A DNA stretch of 22,839 bases from Solirubrobacteraceae bacterium (GTDB lineage Bacteria; Actinomycetota; Thermoleophilia; Solirubrobacterales; Solirubrobacteraceae): positions 1 to 22,839 of the forward strand of contig JAICUS010000021.1 of assembly GCA_025935735.1 (NCBI GenBank), read 5' to 3'. The notes below the pieces were generated by a model. The model did no database searches and had not been told where the DNA came from. It saw nothing but the letters and a program-made list of their open reading frames with translations. Positions within the stretch are counted from its first letter, which is position 1; each line of letters begins with the position of its first letter. The position numbers and the translations under genes are program-made. Positions 1 to 12,766 of this stretch are shown here, one piece after another.

Positions 1-885
1 CAGCCGGCCGTCCGAGGAGGCGCCGTGCTCGTAACGCATCCGCGCCGGGTGGCGGTGGACGTGGCCGAAGAACGACTCCTCGCGGCCGTAGACCATCTTC
101 ACCGGCCGTCCGGTGTGCAGTGCCAGCAGGCAGGCGTGGATCTGCATCGAGACGTCCTCGCGCCCGCCGAACGCGCCGCCCACGCCGGCCAGCGTGAACC
201 GCACCTTGTCCAGCGGCAGGTCGAGCGACGCCGCCACCTGGTCGCGATCCACGTGCAGCCACTGGGTCGAGATGAACAGGTCGACGCCGCCGTCCTCGGC
301 CGGCACCGCGAGGCCCGACTCGGGCCCGAGGAACGCCTGGTCCTGCATGCCGACCGCGTACTCGCCCGTGACCACGACGTCGGCCTCGCCGGGCTCGGGC
401 CCGTGCTCGATGTGGACGTGCCGGAGGACGTTCCCGCCCGGGTGCAACGGCGGAGTCTCAGGGTCAAGCGCACGCTGAGGGTCGGTCAGCGGCGCGAGCA
501 CCTCGTACTCGACCTCGATGCGCGAGGCCGCCCGCCGCGCGGTCTCCGGGTGGTCGGCGGCCACGATCGCCACCGGCTCGCCCTGGTAGCGCACCTCGCC
601 GAACGCCAGCACCGGCTGATCATGGTGCTCGAGCCCGTACGTCTTGCGCCCCGGCACATCGGCGTGGGTCAGCACCGCGCGCACCCCCGTGACGGCCAGC
701 GCCGCGCCGAGCTCGATGCCCCGGATGCGCGCCCGCGGGTGCGGCGAGCGCAGCGTCGCCCCCCACAGCATCTCGTTCGCCCACATATCGGACGAGTAGG
801 CGAACTCGCCCTTGACCTTCGGGATGCCGTCGGGGCGCCGGACGGACTGTCCGACTCCGTCCCGAGTCGTCGTGACCGTGCTCAC
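1..885 (-). CDS. pucD: Xanthine dehydrogenase, molybdopterin-binding subunit (partial, C-terminus off left edge)
   Basis: Large catalytic subunit of a three-subunit molybdenum hydroxylase that oxidises hypoxanthine/xanthine to urate. The frame is open from a GTG start at 885 to base 1, giving 295 residues of a protein that is normally about 750 long. Visible family landmarks are the N-terminal RRPDGIPKVKGEFAYSSDM stretch, the substrate-channel segment GMQDQAFLGPESGLAVP near residues 180-200, and the molybdopterin-contacting GGAFGGREDVSMQ segment near residues 240-255. The GTG shares bases with the TGA of the upstream deaminase (GTGA overlap), so translation is probably coupled. The catalytic Glu and most of the Mo domains lie outside the window. 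An aerobic CO dehydrogenase large subunit is the main alternative. Its diagnostic active-site loop would also be outside, but the segments seen read as xanthine dehydrogenase. Confidence 0.9.
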   Translation of the reverse strand, partial: MSTVTTTRDGVGQSVRRPDGIPKVKGEFAYSSDMWANEMLWGATLRSPHPRARIRGIELGAALAVTGVRAVLTHADVPGRKTYGLEHHDQPVLAFGEVRYQGEPVAIVAADHPETARRAASRIEVEYEVLAPLTDPQRALDPETPPLHPGGNVLRHVHIEHGPEPGEADVVVTGEYAVGMQDQAFLGPESGLAVPAEDGGVDLFISTQWLHVDRDQVAASLDLPLDKVRFTLAGVGGAFGGREDVSMQIHACLLALHTGRPVKMVYGREESFFGHVHRHPARMRYEHGASSDGRL

Positions 886-2207
886 AGCGCCACCTCCGCC
901 AGCTCGCGCGCGAGCGTCTCGGCATCCGCCGTGCGCAGCTCGCCGTCCTCCACCACGATCTCCCCGTTCACCATCACGAGGTCGGCCGGCCGCGGCGCGC
1001 CGAGCACGAGCGCGGCCACGGGGTCCGCGATCCCCGCCCGGTCGAGCCCGTCGAGCCGCCACAGCACGACATCGGCCAGATAGCCCGGCTCGAGCACCCC
1101 GAGCTCGTCCGCGCGGCCCAGGCAGCGGGCGCCGTGCGAGGTGCCGAGCATCAGCGCCTCGTGGGCGGTGAGCGCCGCCGGGCCGCCGCGCAGGCGCGCG
1201 AGGTAGAGCGCCTCGCGCAGCTCGCCGGCCAGCTCGCCGCCCTCGTTGGACGCCGCGCCGTCGACGCCCAGCCCGACCGAGCCGCCCGACCGCAGCAGCA
1301 GCGAGATGGGAGCGATCCCGGCGCCCAGCCGGGCATTCGACGACGGGCAATGAGCCACGCCGGTGCCGGTTTCGCAGAATCGCCAGGCCTCGGCGTCGGT
1401 GAGGTGCACGCAGTGTGCCAGCCACACGTCGTGACCCAGCCAGCCGCACTCCTCGAGGTACTCCACCGGCCGCATCCCGAACAGCTCGAGGCAGTACGCC
1501 TCCTCCTCGACCGTCTCGGCCATGTGGGTGTGCAGCCGCACGCCGCGCGCCCGGGCGAGCTCGGCCGAGTCCATCATCAACTCGCGCGAAACAGAGAACG
1601 GTGAACAGGGCGCCAACGCGACGCGGCACATCGAGCCCGGCGCCGGATCGTGGAAGCGCGACAGCACGTCGTCATAGGCGGCGAGGATCGCGTCGCGGTC
1701 CTCGACGATCGCGTCCGGCGGCAGCCCGCCCGCCGAGCGCCCGAGGTCCATCGACCCGCGGCAGGGGTTGAAGCGGATCCCCAGCTCGCGTGCGGCCTCG
1801 ACCTCGACGGCGAACAGGTCCCCGGCATCCCGCGGGAAGACGTAGTGGTGGTCGGACGCGGTGGTGCAGCCCGACATCAGCAGCGTGGCCAGCCCGGCGC
1901 GCGCGGCGGCGCGCTCCACCCGTTCGTCGACGCGGGCCCACACCGGGTAGAGCTCCTCGAGCCACTCGAACAGCGTCGCGCCCTGGGCGTGGCCGCGCGT
2001 GGCCCACTGGTAGAGGTGGTGGTGGCAGTTGATCAGGCCGGGCGTGGCGAGGCGGCCGCTCGCGTCGATCCGCCGGTCGATGCCCGGCGTGCGCGCCGGC
2101 CCGGGGCCGACCGCCGCGATCCGGTTGCCCTCGATGACGACGTGGCCGTCGGAATAGACGAGCCCGGTCATGGTGGCCACGGCGCAGTTCTCGATGGCGA
2201 TGCTCAT
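882..2207 (-). CDS. 8-oxoguanine deaminase / ATZ-TRZ-type amidohydrolase
   Basis: A 441-residue metal-dependent cytosolic amidohydrolase. The best family match by motif is 8-oxoguanine deaminase, which converts 8-oxoguanine to urate and ammonia. The metal-binding HxH is at H62/H64 (LINCHHHLYQW). It is followed by RLHTHMAE (H226, H228, E231), LAHCVHL (H265), the HCPSSN motif near 286-291 and the VDGAASNEGG segment with catalytic D316. The C-terminal LGVLEPGYLADVVLW returns to the composite beta-sandwich. The ATG at 2207 overlaps the TGA of the [2Fe-2S] subunit (ATGA), and its own TGA overlaps the GTG of the molybdenum subunit. An in-frame upstream extension exists but only reads through the ferredoxin-like gene, so I reject it. 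Placement inside the xanthine dehydrogenase operon supports a purine substrate. Related guanine, hydroxyatrazine or other aminohydrolase activity cannot be excluded. Confidence 0.88.
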   Translation of the reverse strand: MSIAIENCAVATMTGLVYSDGHVVIEGNRIAAVGPGPARTPGIDRRIDASGRLATPGLINCHHHLYQWATRGHAQGATLFEWLEELYPVWARVDERVERAAARAGLATLLMSGCTTASDHHYVFPRDAGDLFAVEVEAARELGIRFNPCRGSMDLGRSAGGLPPDAIVEDRDAILAAYDDVLSRFHDPAPGSMCRVALAPCSPFSVSRELMMDSAELARARGVRLHTHMAETVEEEAYCLELFGMRPVEYLEECGWLGHDVWLAHCVHLTDAEAWRFCETGTGVAHCPSSNARLGAGIAPISLLLRSGGSVGLGVDGAASNEGGELAGELREALYLARLRGGPAALTAHEALMLGTSHGARCLGRADELGVLEPGYLADVVLWRLDGLDRAGIADPVAALVLGAPRPADLVMVNGEIVVEDGELRTADAETLARELAEVAL

Positions 2208-2668
2208 GCGCGGCTCGCGGCCAGACGCACCGCGTCGAGGATCTTCTCGTAGCCCGTGCAGCGGCACAGGTTGCCGGCCAGCGCCTCGCGGATCTCGGCG
2301 TCCGACGGCGCCGGATGGCGGCTCAATAGGTCGTGTGTGGCCACGACCAGGCCCGGCGTGCAGAAGCCGCACTGGACCGCGCCGGCCTCCAGGAACGCCG
2401 CCTGCACCGGGTGCAGCTCGTCCTCGTCCGGCGCCAGTCCCTCCACGGTGACCACGGAGCGGCCCTCGGCCTGTCCGGCGGCCACGAGGCACGAGCAGAC
2501 GAGCACGCCGTCGAGGTAGACCGAGCACGAGCCGCACTCGCCCTGCTCGCAGGCGTTCTTTGAGCCCGGCAGCGCGAGCCGCTCGCGCAGCACGTAGAGC
2601 AGCGACTCGCCCTCCCACAGGCCGTCGACCTCGCGCGACTCGCCGTTGACCGTGCAGCTCAGGCGCAT
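2204..2668 (-). CDS. Xanthine dehydrogenase, [2Fe-2S] subunit
   Basis: Small iron-sulfur subunit (154 residues, normal for the family) that passes electrons from the molybdenum site to FAD. The N-terminal plant-ferredoxin-type cluster is bound by C40, C45, C48 and C60 (NACEQGECGSCSV...C). The second, helical-domain cluster is bound by C100 and C103 (QCGFCTPG) and C135 and C137 (NLCRCTGY). All eight ligands are present. The ATG at 2668 overlaps the end of the FAD-subunit gene by 10 bases, and its TGA shares bases with the deaminase ATG, so it sits mid-operon with coupled translation. CO dehydrogenase CoxS is a close paralogue. The neighbouring subunits favour the xanthine dehydrogenase assignment. 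Confidence 0.95.
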   Translation of the reverse strand: MRLSCTVNGESREVDGLWEGESLLYVLRERLALPGSKNACEQGECGSCSVYLDGVLVCSCLVAAGQAEGRSVVTVEGLAPDEDELHPVQAAFLEAGAVQCGFCTPGLVVATHDLLSRHPAPSDAEIREALAGNLCRCTGYEKILDAVRLAASRA

Positions 2669-3489
2669 CCGCGCTCCTCCCAGGCCCACTTCAAAGTCCG
2701 CGCCGCCAAGACGCTCAGAGCATGACGGCGATACGCCGCGCTGCCGCGCACGTCGTCGATCGGCGAGGCGGCGGAAGCCACCAATTCGCCGAACTGCCGC
2801 CCCGCGGCCTCGTCCCACGCGTCCAACCCGGCCGCGAAGGCCTCCGCCTCGCGCGCCCGCAGCGGCGTCGGCCCGGCGGAGCCGATGCACGTCCCCACGC
2901 CGTCCTCGCGCAGGTCCAGCGCGAACGAGCACACCGCGATCACCATCGCGTTGCGCGTGCCCACCTTGGCGAATTGCTGCGGCCCGGTCGCCGCCGGCAC
3001 CCGCACGGCCGCGATCAGCTCATCTTCGGCGAGTACGTTGCGCTTCGGCCCGACGATGAACTCGTCCACCGGCACCGCGCGCGAGCCCCGCACGGACTCG
3101 ACCTCGACCACCGCGCCGCTCGCGTACAGCGGCGGCAGCGCGTCCCCGGCGGGCGACGACGACGCCACGTTGCCGCCGACGGTCCCGCGGTTGCGGATCT
3201 GCGGCGAGCCGACCGTCCGCGACGCCATCGCCAGCCCGGGCAGCACATCGCCCAGCTCCGCGATCACCCGCGTGTACGACACGCCGGCGCCGATCCGCAC
3301 CCAGCCGTCGTCGCGCTCGCAGGCCGCCAGATCGGCCACGCGCGTGAGGTCCAGCAGCGCCGGCGGCCGCGCCCGGTCGAAGTTCAACTCGACCATCACG
3401 TCGGTCCCGCCCCAGATCGGCAGGGCGTCCGGACGCTCCGCGCGGGCCTCCAGGGCCTCCCGCCATTTGGTGGGTTGCAGGAACTCCAT
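2659..3489 (-). CDS. Xanthine dehydrogenase, FAD-binding subunit
   Basis: Medium subunit (276 residues) of the molybdenum hydroxylase. It binds FAD and hands electrons to NAD+. The N-terminal FAD-binding fold carries PIWGGTDVMVEL near residue 25 and the pyrophosphate-binding RNRGTVGGNVASSSPAGD near residues 97-115. The rest matches the CO dehydrogenase flavoprotein C-terminal domain. It is the promoter-proximal gene of the purine operon and is divergent from the carboxylase gene, with only 30 bases between the two start codons. There is no Shine-Dalgarno sequence upstream of the ATG. A promoter-like pair 10 bases upstream suggests a leaderless transcript. The open frame continues far upstream on the minus strand, but that part is antisense to the carboxylase gene and carries no family motif. 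Confidence 0.93.
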   Translation of the reverse strand: MEFLQPTKWREALEARAERPDALPIWGGTDVMVELNFDRARPPALLDLTRVADLAACERDDGWVRIGAGVSYTRVIAELGDVLPGLAMASRTVGSPQIRNRGTVGGNVASSSPAGDALPPLYASGAVVEVESVRGSRAVPVDEFIVGPKRNVLAEDELIAAVRVPAATGPQQFAKVGTRNAMVIAVCSFALDLREDGVGTCIGSAGPTPLRAREAEAFAAGLDAWDEAAGRQFGELVASAASPIDDVRGSAAYRRHALSVLAARTLKWAWEERGCA

Positions 3490-3498
3490 AAGGGCAGG

Positions 3499-3519
3499 AA
3501 TACACGGAGAAGTCCTAAG

Positions 3520-3526
<7 letters not shown>
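3499..3526 (-). promoter_or_regulatory. Putative promoter of the purine operon
   Basis: Read on the minus strand, TTGGCA (3526-3521, five of six bases of TTGACA) is followed after 16 bases by TGTATT (3504-3499, four of six of TATAAT). Initiation about 7 bases downstream would fall within a few bases of the ATG at 3489, giving an essentially leaderless mRNA. This agrees with the lack of a ribosome binding site there. The -35 box overlaps the probable GTG start of the divergent carboxylase gene. This is by-eye motif matching only. Confidence 0.4.
3506..3512 (+). promoter_or_regulatory. Ribosome binding site deciding the carboxylase start
   Basis: GGAGAAG lies 7 bases before GTG 3520, the first of three in-frame GTG codons (3520, 3529, 3538). 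No ATG occurs before the conserved biotin-carboxylase N-terminus. A second purine-rich stretch (CTAAGG, 3515-3520) could serve 3529 instead, so the start is uncertain by a few codons. Confidence 0.5.
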
Positions 3527-9049
<5,523 letters not shown>

Positions 9050-9063
<14 letters not shown>

Positions 9064-10492
9064 CGAGCTCGCCGGCGGGCGCCGGCTCGGGCACGCCGGG
9101 CTTGAGCAGGAGCCCGCAGACCACGGCGCCGGCGGCGAAGATCGCCGCGGCCCACCAGAACGCGGTCGTGTAGCCGTGCACGGCCGCGGCCGCGGGGCCG
9201 TGCGTCGCGTAGGAGCCGGCCGCGGATGACGCCAGCGTGCTCAGCAGCGCGGTGCCGATCGAGCCGCCGATCTGCTGGCTCGTGTTGACCGTGGCCGAGG
9301 CGATGCCGGCGTCGCCGGCGGAGACGCCCAAGGTGGCGGTGCCCATCGCCGTGGCCATGGCCAGGCCGATGCCCACGCCCTCGACCAGCAGCGCCGGCAG
9401 GATGTTGGCCGCGTAGGTCGATTCCGGGGTGAGGAGGGCCAGCCAGGCCATCCCGGCCGCGGCGACCAGCATGCCGAGCGCGATCAGCGGGCGCGGGCCC
9501 GTCTTCGGGAGGATGCGGGTCTGGGCGATGCCGGCCGTGGCCGCGAGGATCGCCACCATCGGCAGGAAGGCGAGCCCGGTCTCGACCGGCGAGAAGCCGA
9601 GCGTCTGCTGGAGGTAGTAGGTGAGGAACAGGAAGACGCCGAACATGCCGGCGCCGACGGCCAGCACGGCGAGATAGGCGCCGCCGCGGTTGCGGTCGGT
9701 CACCACGCGCAGCGGCAGCAAGGGATGCTTTGCGCGGGTCTGGATGATGGCGAACGCGGCGAGCAGGACGACCGCGGCGGCGAGGAAGCCGAGCGTGACC
9801 GCCGCGCCCCAGCCGTCGGTCTCCGCCTTCGTGAGGCCGTAGACGAGCGCGAACAGGCCGGCGCCCGAGGTCAGCACGCCGGGGAGGTCGAGCCGCGCGT
9901 GGGCGCTCTCGGCCTGGTTGCGCAGCAGGCCGGCCGCGGCGAGCAGGGCGGGGACGGCGATCAGCAGGTTCACGTAGAGGCACCAGCGCCAGGACAGGTA
10001 CTCGGTGAGCACGCCCCCGAGCAGCAGGCCGACGGCGCCGCCGGCGCCGGCGATGCCGCCGTAGATGGCGAACGCCTTGTTGCGCTCGCCCGGCTCGGTG
10101 AAGGTGGTGGAGAGCAGGCTCAGCGCGGCGGGGGCGAGCAGCGCGCCGAACGCGCCCTGGACGGCGCGTGACGCGACGAGGACGCCGAAGCTCGGCGCCG
10201 CGCCGCCGATGGCTGAAGCGACGGCGAAGCCGGCCAGGCCGCCGATCAGCGTCCACTTGCGGCCGAACAGGTCCGAGATGCGGCCGCCGAGCAGCAGCAG
10301 GCTGCCGAAGGCCAGCGCGTAGCCGGTGACCACCCACTGGCGGGCGTCGTCGGAGAAGCCGAGGGCGTGCTGGGCGGACGGCAGCGCGATGTTCACGATC
10401 GTCGCGTCGAGCACGACCATCAGCTGGGCGACGCCCAGCAGGGCGAGGATCCACCAGCGGCGGGCGTGGTGACGGTCTTGGGTGGGTGGCAT
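9050..10492 (-). CDS. DHA2-family (EmrB/QacA-type) drug:H+ antiporter, MFS
   Basis: A 480-residue inner-membrane exporter, the usual size for 14-TM DHA2 permeases. Family motifs are LDATIVNIALPSAQ in TM1 (motif D1), GGRISDLFGRKW in the TM2-3 loop (motif A) and the Gly-rich GGIAGAGGAVGLLLGG in TM5 (antiporter motif C). Many strongly hydrophobic segments follow up to residue about 470. The ATG at 10492 is preceded by AGGAG about 10 bases upstream. It is divergent from a TetR gene, with two inverted repeats between them, so it is probably repressed by that regulator and induced by a drug-like ligand. Its stop codon lies inside the end of the convergent carboxylase gene. The substrate is unknown. 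Confidence 0.92.
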
Positions 10493-10514
10493 TCCTTGGG
10501 GCTCCTGGCTGCGT

Positions 10515-10545
10515 CGATAAGTGGAGACTGTGCTTCCGTTTATCG
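10515..10545. promoter_or_regulatory. Inverted repeat 1 in the transporter/TetR gap (putative operator)
   Basis: CGATAAGTGGA (10515-10525) and TCCGTTTATCG (10535-10545) are imperfect inverted arms, 9 of 11 positions paired, around a 9-base centre. The site is 23 bases upstream of the transporter ATG. Its core resembles the second repeat downstream (TGGAGA...TTCCG against TGGAGA...TCTCCGG), as expected for two sites of one dimeric TetR repressor. Confidence 0.5.
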
Positions 10546-10556
10546 GCAGCGTATCA

Positions 10557-10585
10557 CGGAACTGGAGAGCTTGTCTCCGGTTTCG
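10557..10585. promoter_or_regulatory. Inverted repeat 2 before the TetR gene (putative operator)
   Basis: CGGAACTGGAGA (10557-10568) and TCTCCGGTTTCG (10574-10585) pair at 10 of 12 positions around a 5-base centre, making a 29-base near-palindrome ending 16 bases before the TetR ATG. A possible -10 box TACGAT (10587-10592) abuts it, so binding would occlude the regulator's own promoter, consistent with autorepression. Confidence 0.55.
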
Positions 10586-10601
10586 CTACGATCTGTGCGC
10601 C

Positions 10602-11246
10602 ATGACACGCCCGCTGCGCGCCGACGCCGAGCGCAACCGCCGCAAGCTGCTGGACGCGGCGGCGGACCTGTTCGCGCGCAAGGGGCTGTCGGTCGGCCTC
10701 GACGAGATCGCCCGCCACGCGGGCGTGGGGGTGGGGACGGCCTACCGCCGCTTCCCGGACAAGGAGCAGCTGATCGCCGCGCTCTTCGAGGACCGGGTCG
10801 AGCAGGTGGTGGCGCTGGCCGAGCAGGCCGCCGAGCGCGACGACGCCTGGGCGGGCCTGGAGGAGTTCCTCTCGCGTAACGTCCAGCTGCAGAGCACCGA
10901 CCAGGGGCTCAAGGAGCTCGTGTTCGGCAGCCCGCTCGGACGCGCGCGCGTCGAGTCCGCGCGCGCCCGGATCATGCCCGCCGTCGTCCGCATCGTCGCC
11001 CGCGCGCAGGCCGCCGGGCAGCTGCGCGGCGACGTCGAGCACACGGACATCGCGCTGACCGTCTTCATGCTCACCGGCCTGGCGGACATCACCCGCGGCA
11101 CCCACCCGGACGTGTGGCGCCGCCACCTGCGCATCGTGCTCGACGGGCTGCGCACGCCCCAGCCCTGCGAGATGCCCGCCGCGCCGCTCAGCCCGGACGC
11201 GCTCGAGCAGGTCATCCAGGGGCTCCCGCACGGCACGCGGCGCTGA
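10602..11246 (+). CDS. TetR-family transcriptional regulator
   Basis: A 214-residue TetR-type repressor. The N-terminal DNA-binding domain is complete. The pattern ADLFARKGLSVGLDEIARHA, then GVGVGTAYRRFPDKEQLI (residues 21-58), gives the helix-turn-helix and the typical YRRFPDKE tail of the recognition helix. The C-terminal ligand/dimerisation half is helical (ARIMPAVVRIVARAQAAGQLRGDVE) and not diagnostic of a ligand. I chose the ATG at 10602 because the TetR fold starts there. An upstream in-frame start would add residues encoded across the palindromic operator. It lies between two DHA2 exporters, divergent from one and 17 bases upstream of the other, so it probably controls both. Confidence 0.92.
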   Translation: MTRPLRADAERNRRKLLDAAADLFARKGLSVGLDEIARHAGVGVGTAYRRFPDKEQLIAALFEDRVEQVVALAEQAAERDDAWAGLEEFLSRNVQLQSTDQGLKELVFGSPLGRARVESARARIMPAVVRIVARAQAAGQLRGDVEHTDIALTVFMLTGLADITRGTHPDVWRRHLRIVLDGLRTPQPCEMPAAPLSPDALEQVIQGLPHGTRR

Positions 11247-11263
11247 CGGGTAGGCACGGCGTC

Positions 11264-12706
11264 GTGGCCTCCGAAGCTCCCGCCCGCCCGGCGCCGCCGC
11301 GCGACGGCTACGAGCCCGACCCGAACCGCTGGAAGGCGCTCGCCGTCTGCCTGGTCGCCGGCTTCATGACGCTGCTCGACGTCTCGATCGTCAACGTCGC
11401 GCTGCCCAGCATCAAGACCGGCCTGCACGCCCAGGACAGCGAGCTGCAGTGGATCGTCTCCGGCTACGCGCTGACTCTGGGCCTGCTGCTCGTGCCGGCC
11501 GGCCGCTTCGGCGACGCGCACGGGCGCCGGCCGGCGTTCATGCTCGGCGTGGGGATGTTCGTGGTGGCCAGCGCGGCCTGCGGCCTGGCCCCGAGCGCGC
11601 TCGTGTTGATCCTCACCCGGCTCGCGCAGGGGTTCGCCGGCGGGCTCATCTCGCCGCAGATCAGCGGGCTGATCCAGAGCCTGTTCCGCGGCGAGGAGCG
11701 CGGCAAGGCGTTCGGGTACTTCGGCACGACGGTCGGCATCTCCACCGCGATCGGCCCGTTGACCGGCGGCGCGCTGATCGCCCTGTTCGGCGTCCAGGAG
11801 GGCTGGCGGGCGGTGTTCTTCGTCAACCTGCCGATCGGCGCCGCCATCCTGCTGCTGGCCCGCCGCTACCTCCCGGCGCCGACGCCCGCCGAGCGCCGCC
11901 GCCAGGCGATGGACCCGCTCGGCGTCGTCCTGCTCGGCCTCGCCGTCGTGTGCATCCTGGTGCCGTTCATCGAGCAGCGCAGCTGGCACAGCCCGCTGCG
12001 CCCGGCGCTGTTCGTCGTCGCCGCGCTGCTGCTGGTCGTGTGGGTGGTCCACGAGCGGCGCTACGGCCGGAAGCGCGAGCCGGTGGTCAACCTGACGCTG
12101 TTCCGCATCCGCTCCTACGTGCTCGGCGTGGGCGTCGGGCTCGTCTACTTCGCCGGCTTCACCGGCGTGTTCTTCATCTTCACCCAGTACCTGCAGCTCG
12201 GCCTGCACTACCCGGCCTGGAAGGCGGGCCTCTCCGCCACGCCGTTCGCCATCGGCGGCGCGCTGATGGCCTCGCTGGGCAGCCGCCAGGTCCTGCGCCG
12301 CGGCCGCAAGCTCGTGGCGTTCGGCCTCGGCGTCGTCGTGCTCGGCATGGCCCTGGTCTTTGTCGCGGTCGGAGCCCACCCCGGCTACCAGGTCGCACTC
12401 TGGACCGCGGTGCCGCTGCTGATCGCGGGCCTGGGCGGTGGCCTGGTCATCTCGCCCAACCAGACGTTGTCGTTGTCCGAGGTCCCGGTCGAGCGAGCGG
12501 GCAGCGCGGGCGGCGTCCTGCAGACCGCCCAGCGCATCGGCGCGGCCGCCGGCATCGCCGTCACCGGCTCGGTCTTCTACAGCCGCCTGGCCACCACCCA
12601 CGGCGACTTCGCCTCGGCCTTCCGCCACGGCGTCATCGCCGTCGCCGCCTTCGTCACCGCGGCACTCGTGCTCGCGCTGGCTGACGCGATTCTGCGCGTT
12701 CCTTGA
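11264..12706 (+). CDS. DHA2-family drug:H+ antiporter, MFS (second)
   Basis: A 480-residue 14-TM-type exporter starting at GTG 11264 (product begins MASEAPARPAPPRDGYEP). A short hydrophilic N-terminus precedes TM1 with LLDVSIVNVALPSIK (motif D1). GRFGDAHGRRPAF is motif A and GTTVGISTAIGPLTGGALI is motif C in TM5. The gene begins 17 bases after the TetR stop, so the two are probably cotranscribed, and no promoter is evident in the gap. The ribosome binding site is weak (GGTAGG). It is the same length and family as the divergent transporter, but the N-terminal and loop sequences differ clearly, so it is not a recent duplicate. A strong stem-loop covers its stop codon. The substrate is unknown. 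Confidence 0.9.
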   Translation: MASEAPARPAPPRDGYEPDPNRWKALAVCLVAGFMTLLDVSIVNVALPSIKTGLHAQDSELQWIVSGYALTLGLLLVPAGRFGDAHGRRPAFMLGVGMFVVASAACGLAPSALVLILTRLAQGFAGGLISPQISGLIQSLFRGEERGKAFGYFGTTVGISTAIGPLTGGALIALFGVQEGWRAVFFVNLPIGAAILLLARRYLPAPTPAERRRQAMDPLGVVLLGLAVVCILVPFIEQRSWHSPLRPALFVVAALLLVVWVVHERRYGRKREPVVNLTLFRIRSYVLGVGVGLVYFAGFTGVFFIFTQYLQLGLHYPAWKAGLSATPFAIGGALMASLGSRQVLRRGRKLVAFGLGVVVLGMALVFVAVGAHPGYQVALWTAVPLLIAGLGGGLVISPNQTLSLSEVPVERAGSAGGVLQTAQRIGAAAGIAVTGSVFYSRLATTHGDFASAFRHGVIAVAAFVTAALVLALADAILRVP

Positions 12707-12729
12707 GCGCCCGCTTAGCGCCGCTCAAG
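12702..12729 (+). terminator. Stem-loop over the stop codon of the second transporter
   Basis: CTTGAGCG (12702-12709) pairs perfectly with CGCTCAAG (12722-12729). Inside, CGC-TTA-GCG (12712-12720) adds a second short stem. The hairpin includes the TGA stop. No T-tract follows, so it would be an I-shaped terminator of the kind proposed for high-GC actinomycetes, or an mRNA 3'-end stabiliser. Confidence 0.5.
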
Positions 12730-12766
12730 CAAGAAGTTAGTGAGTGCACGCACACTCGGACGCGAC

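Noticed and set aside
10742..12628. A 628-codon minus-strand frame opposite the TetR and second transporter genes
   Set aside because: It spans two recognised genes in antisense, is full of DEHQR-rich repeats such as DQHDDAEAERH, and has no recognisable fold.
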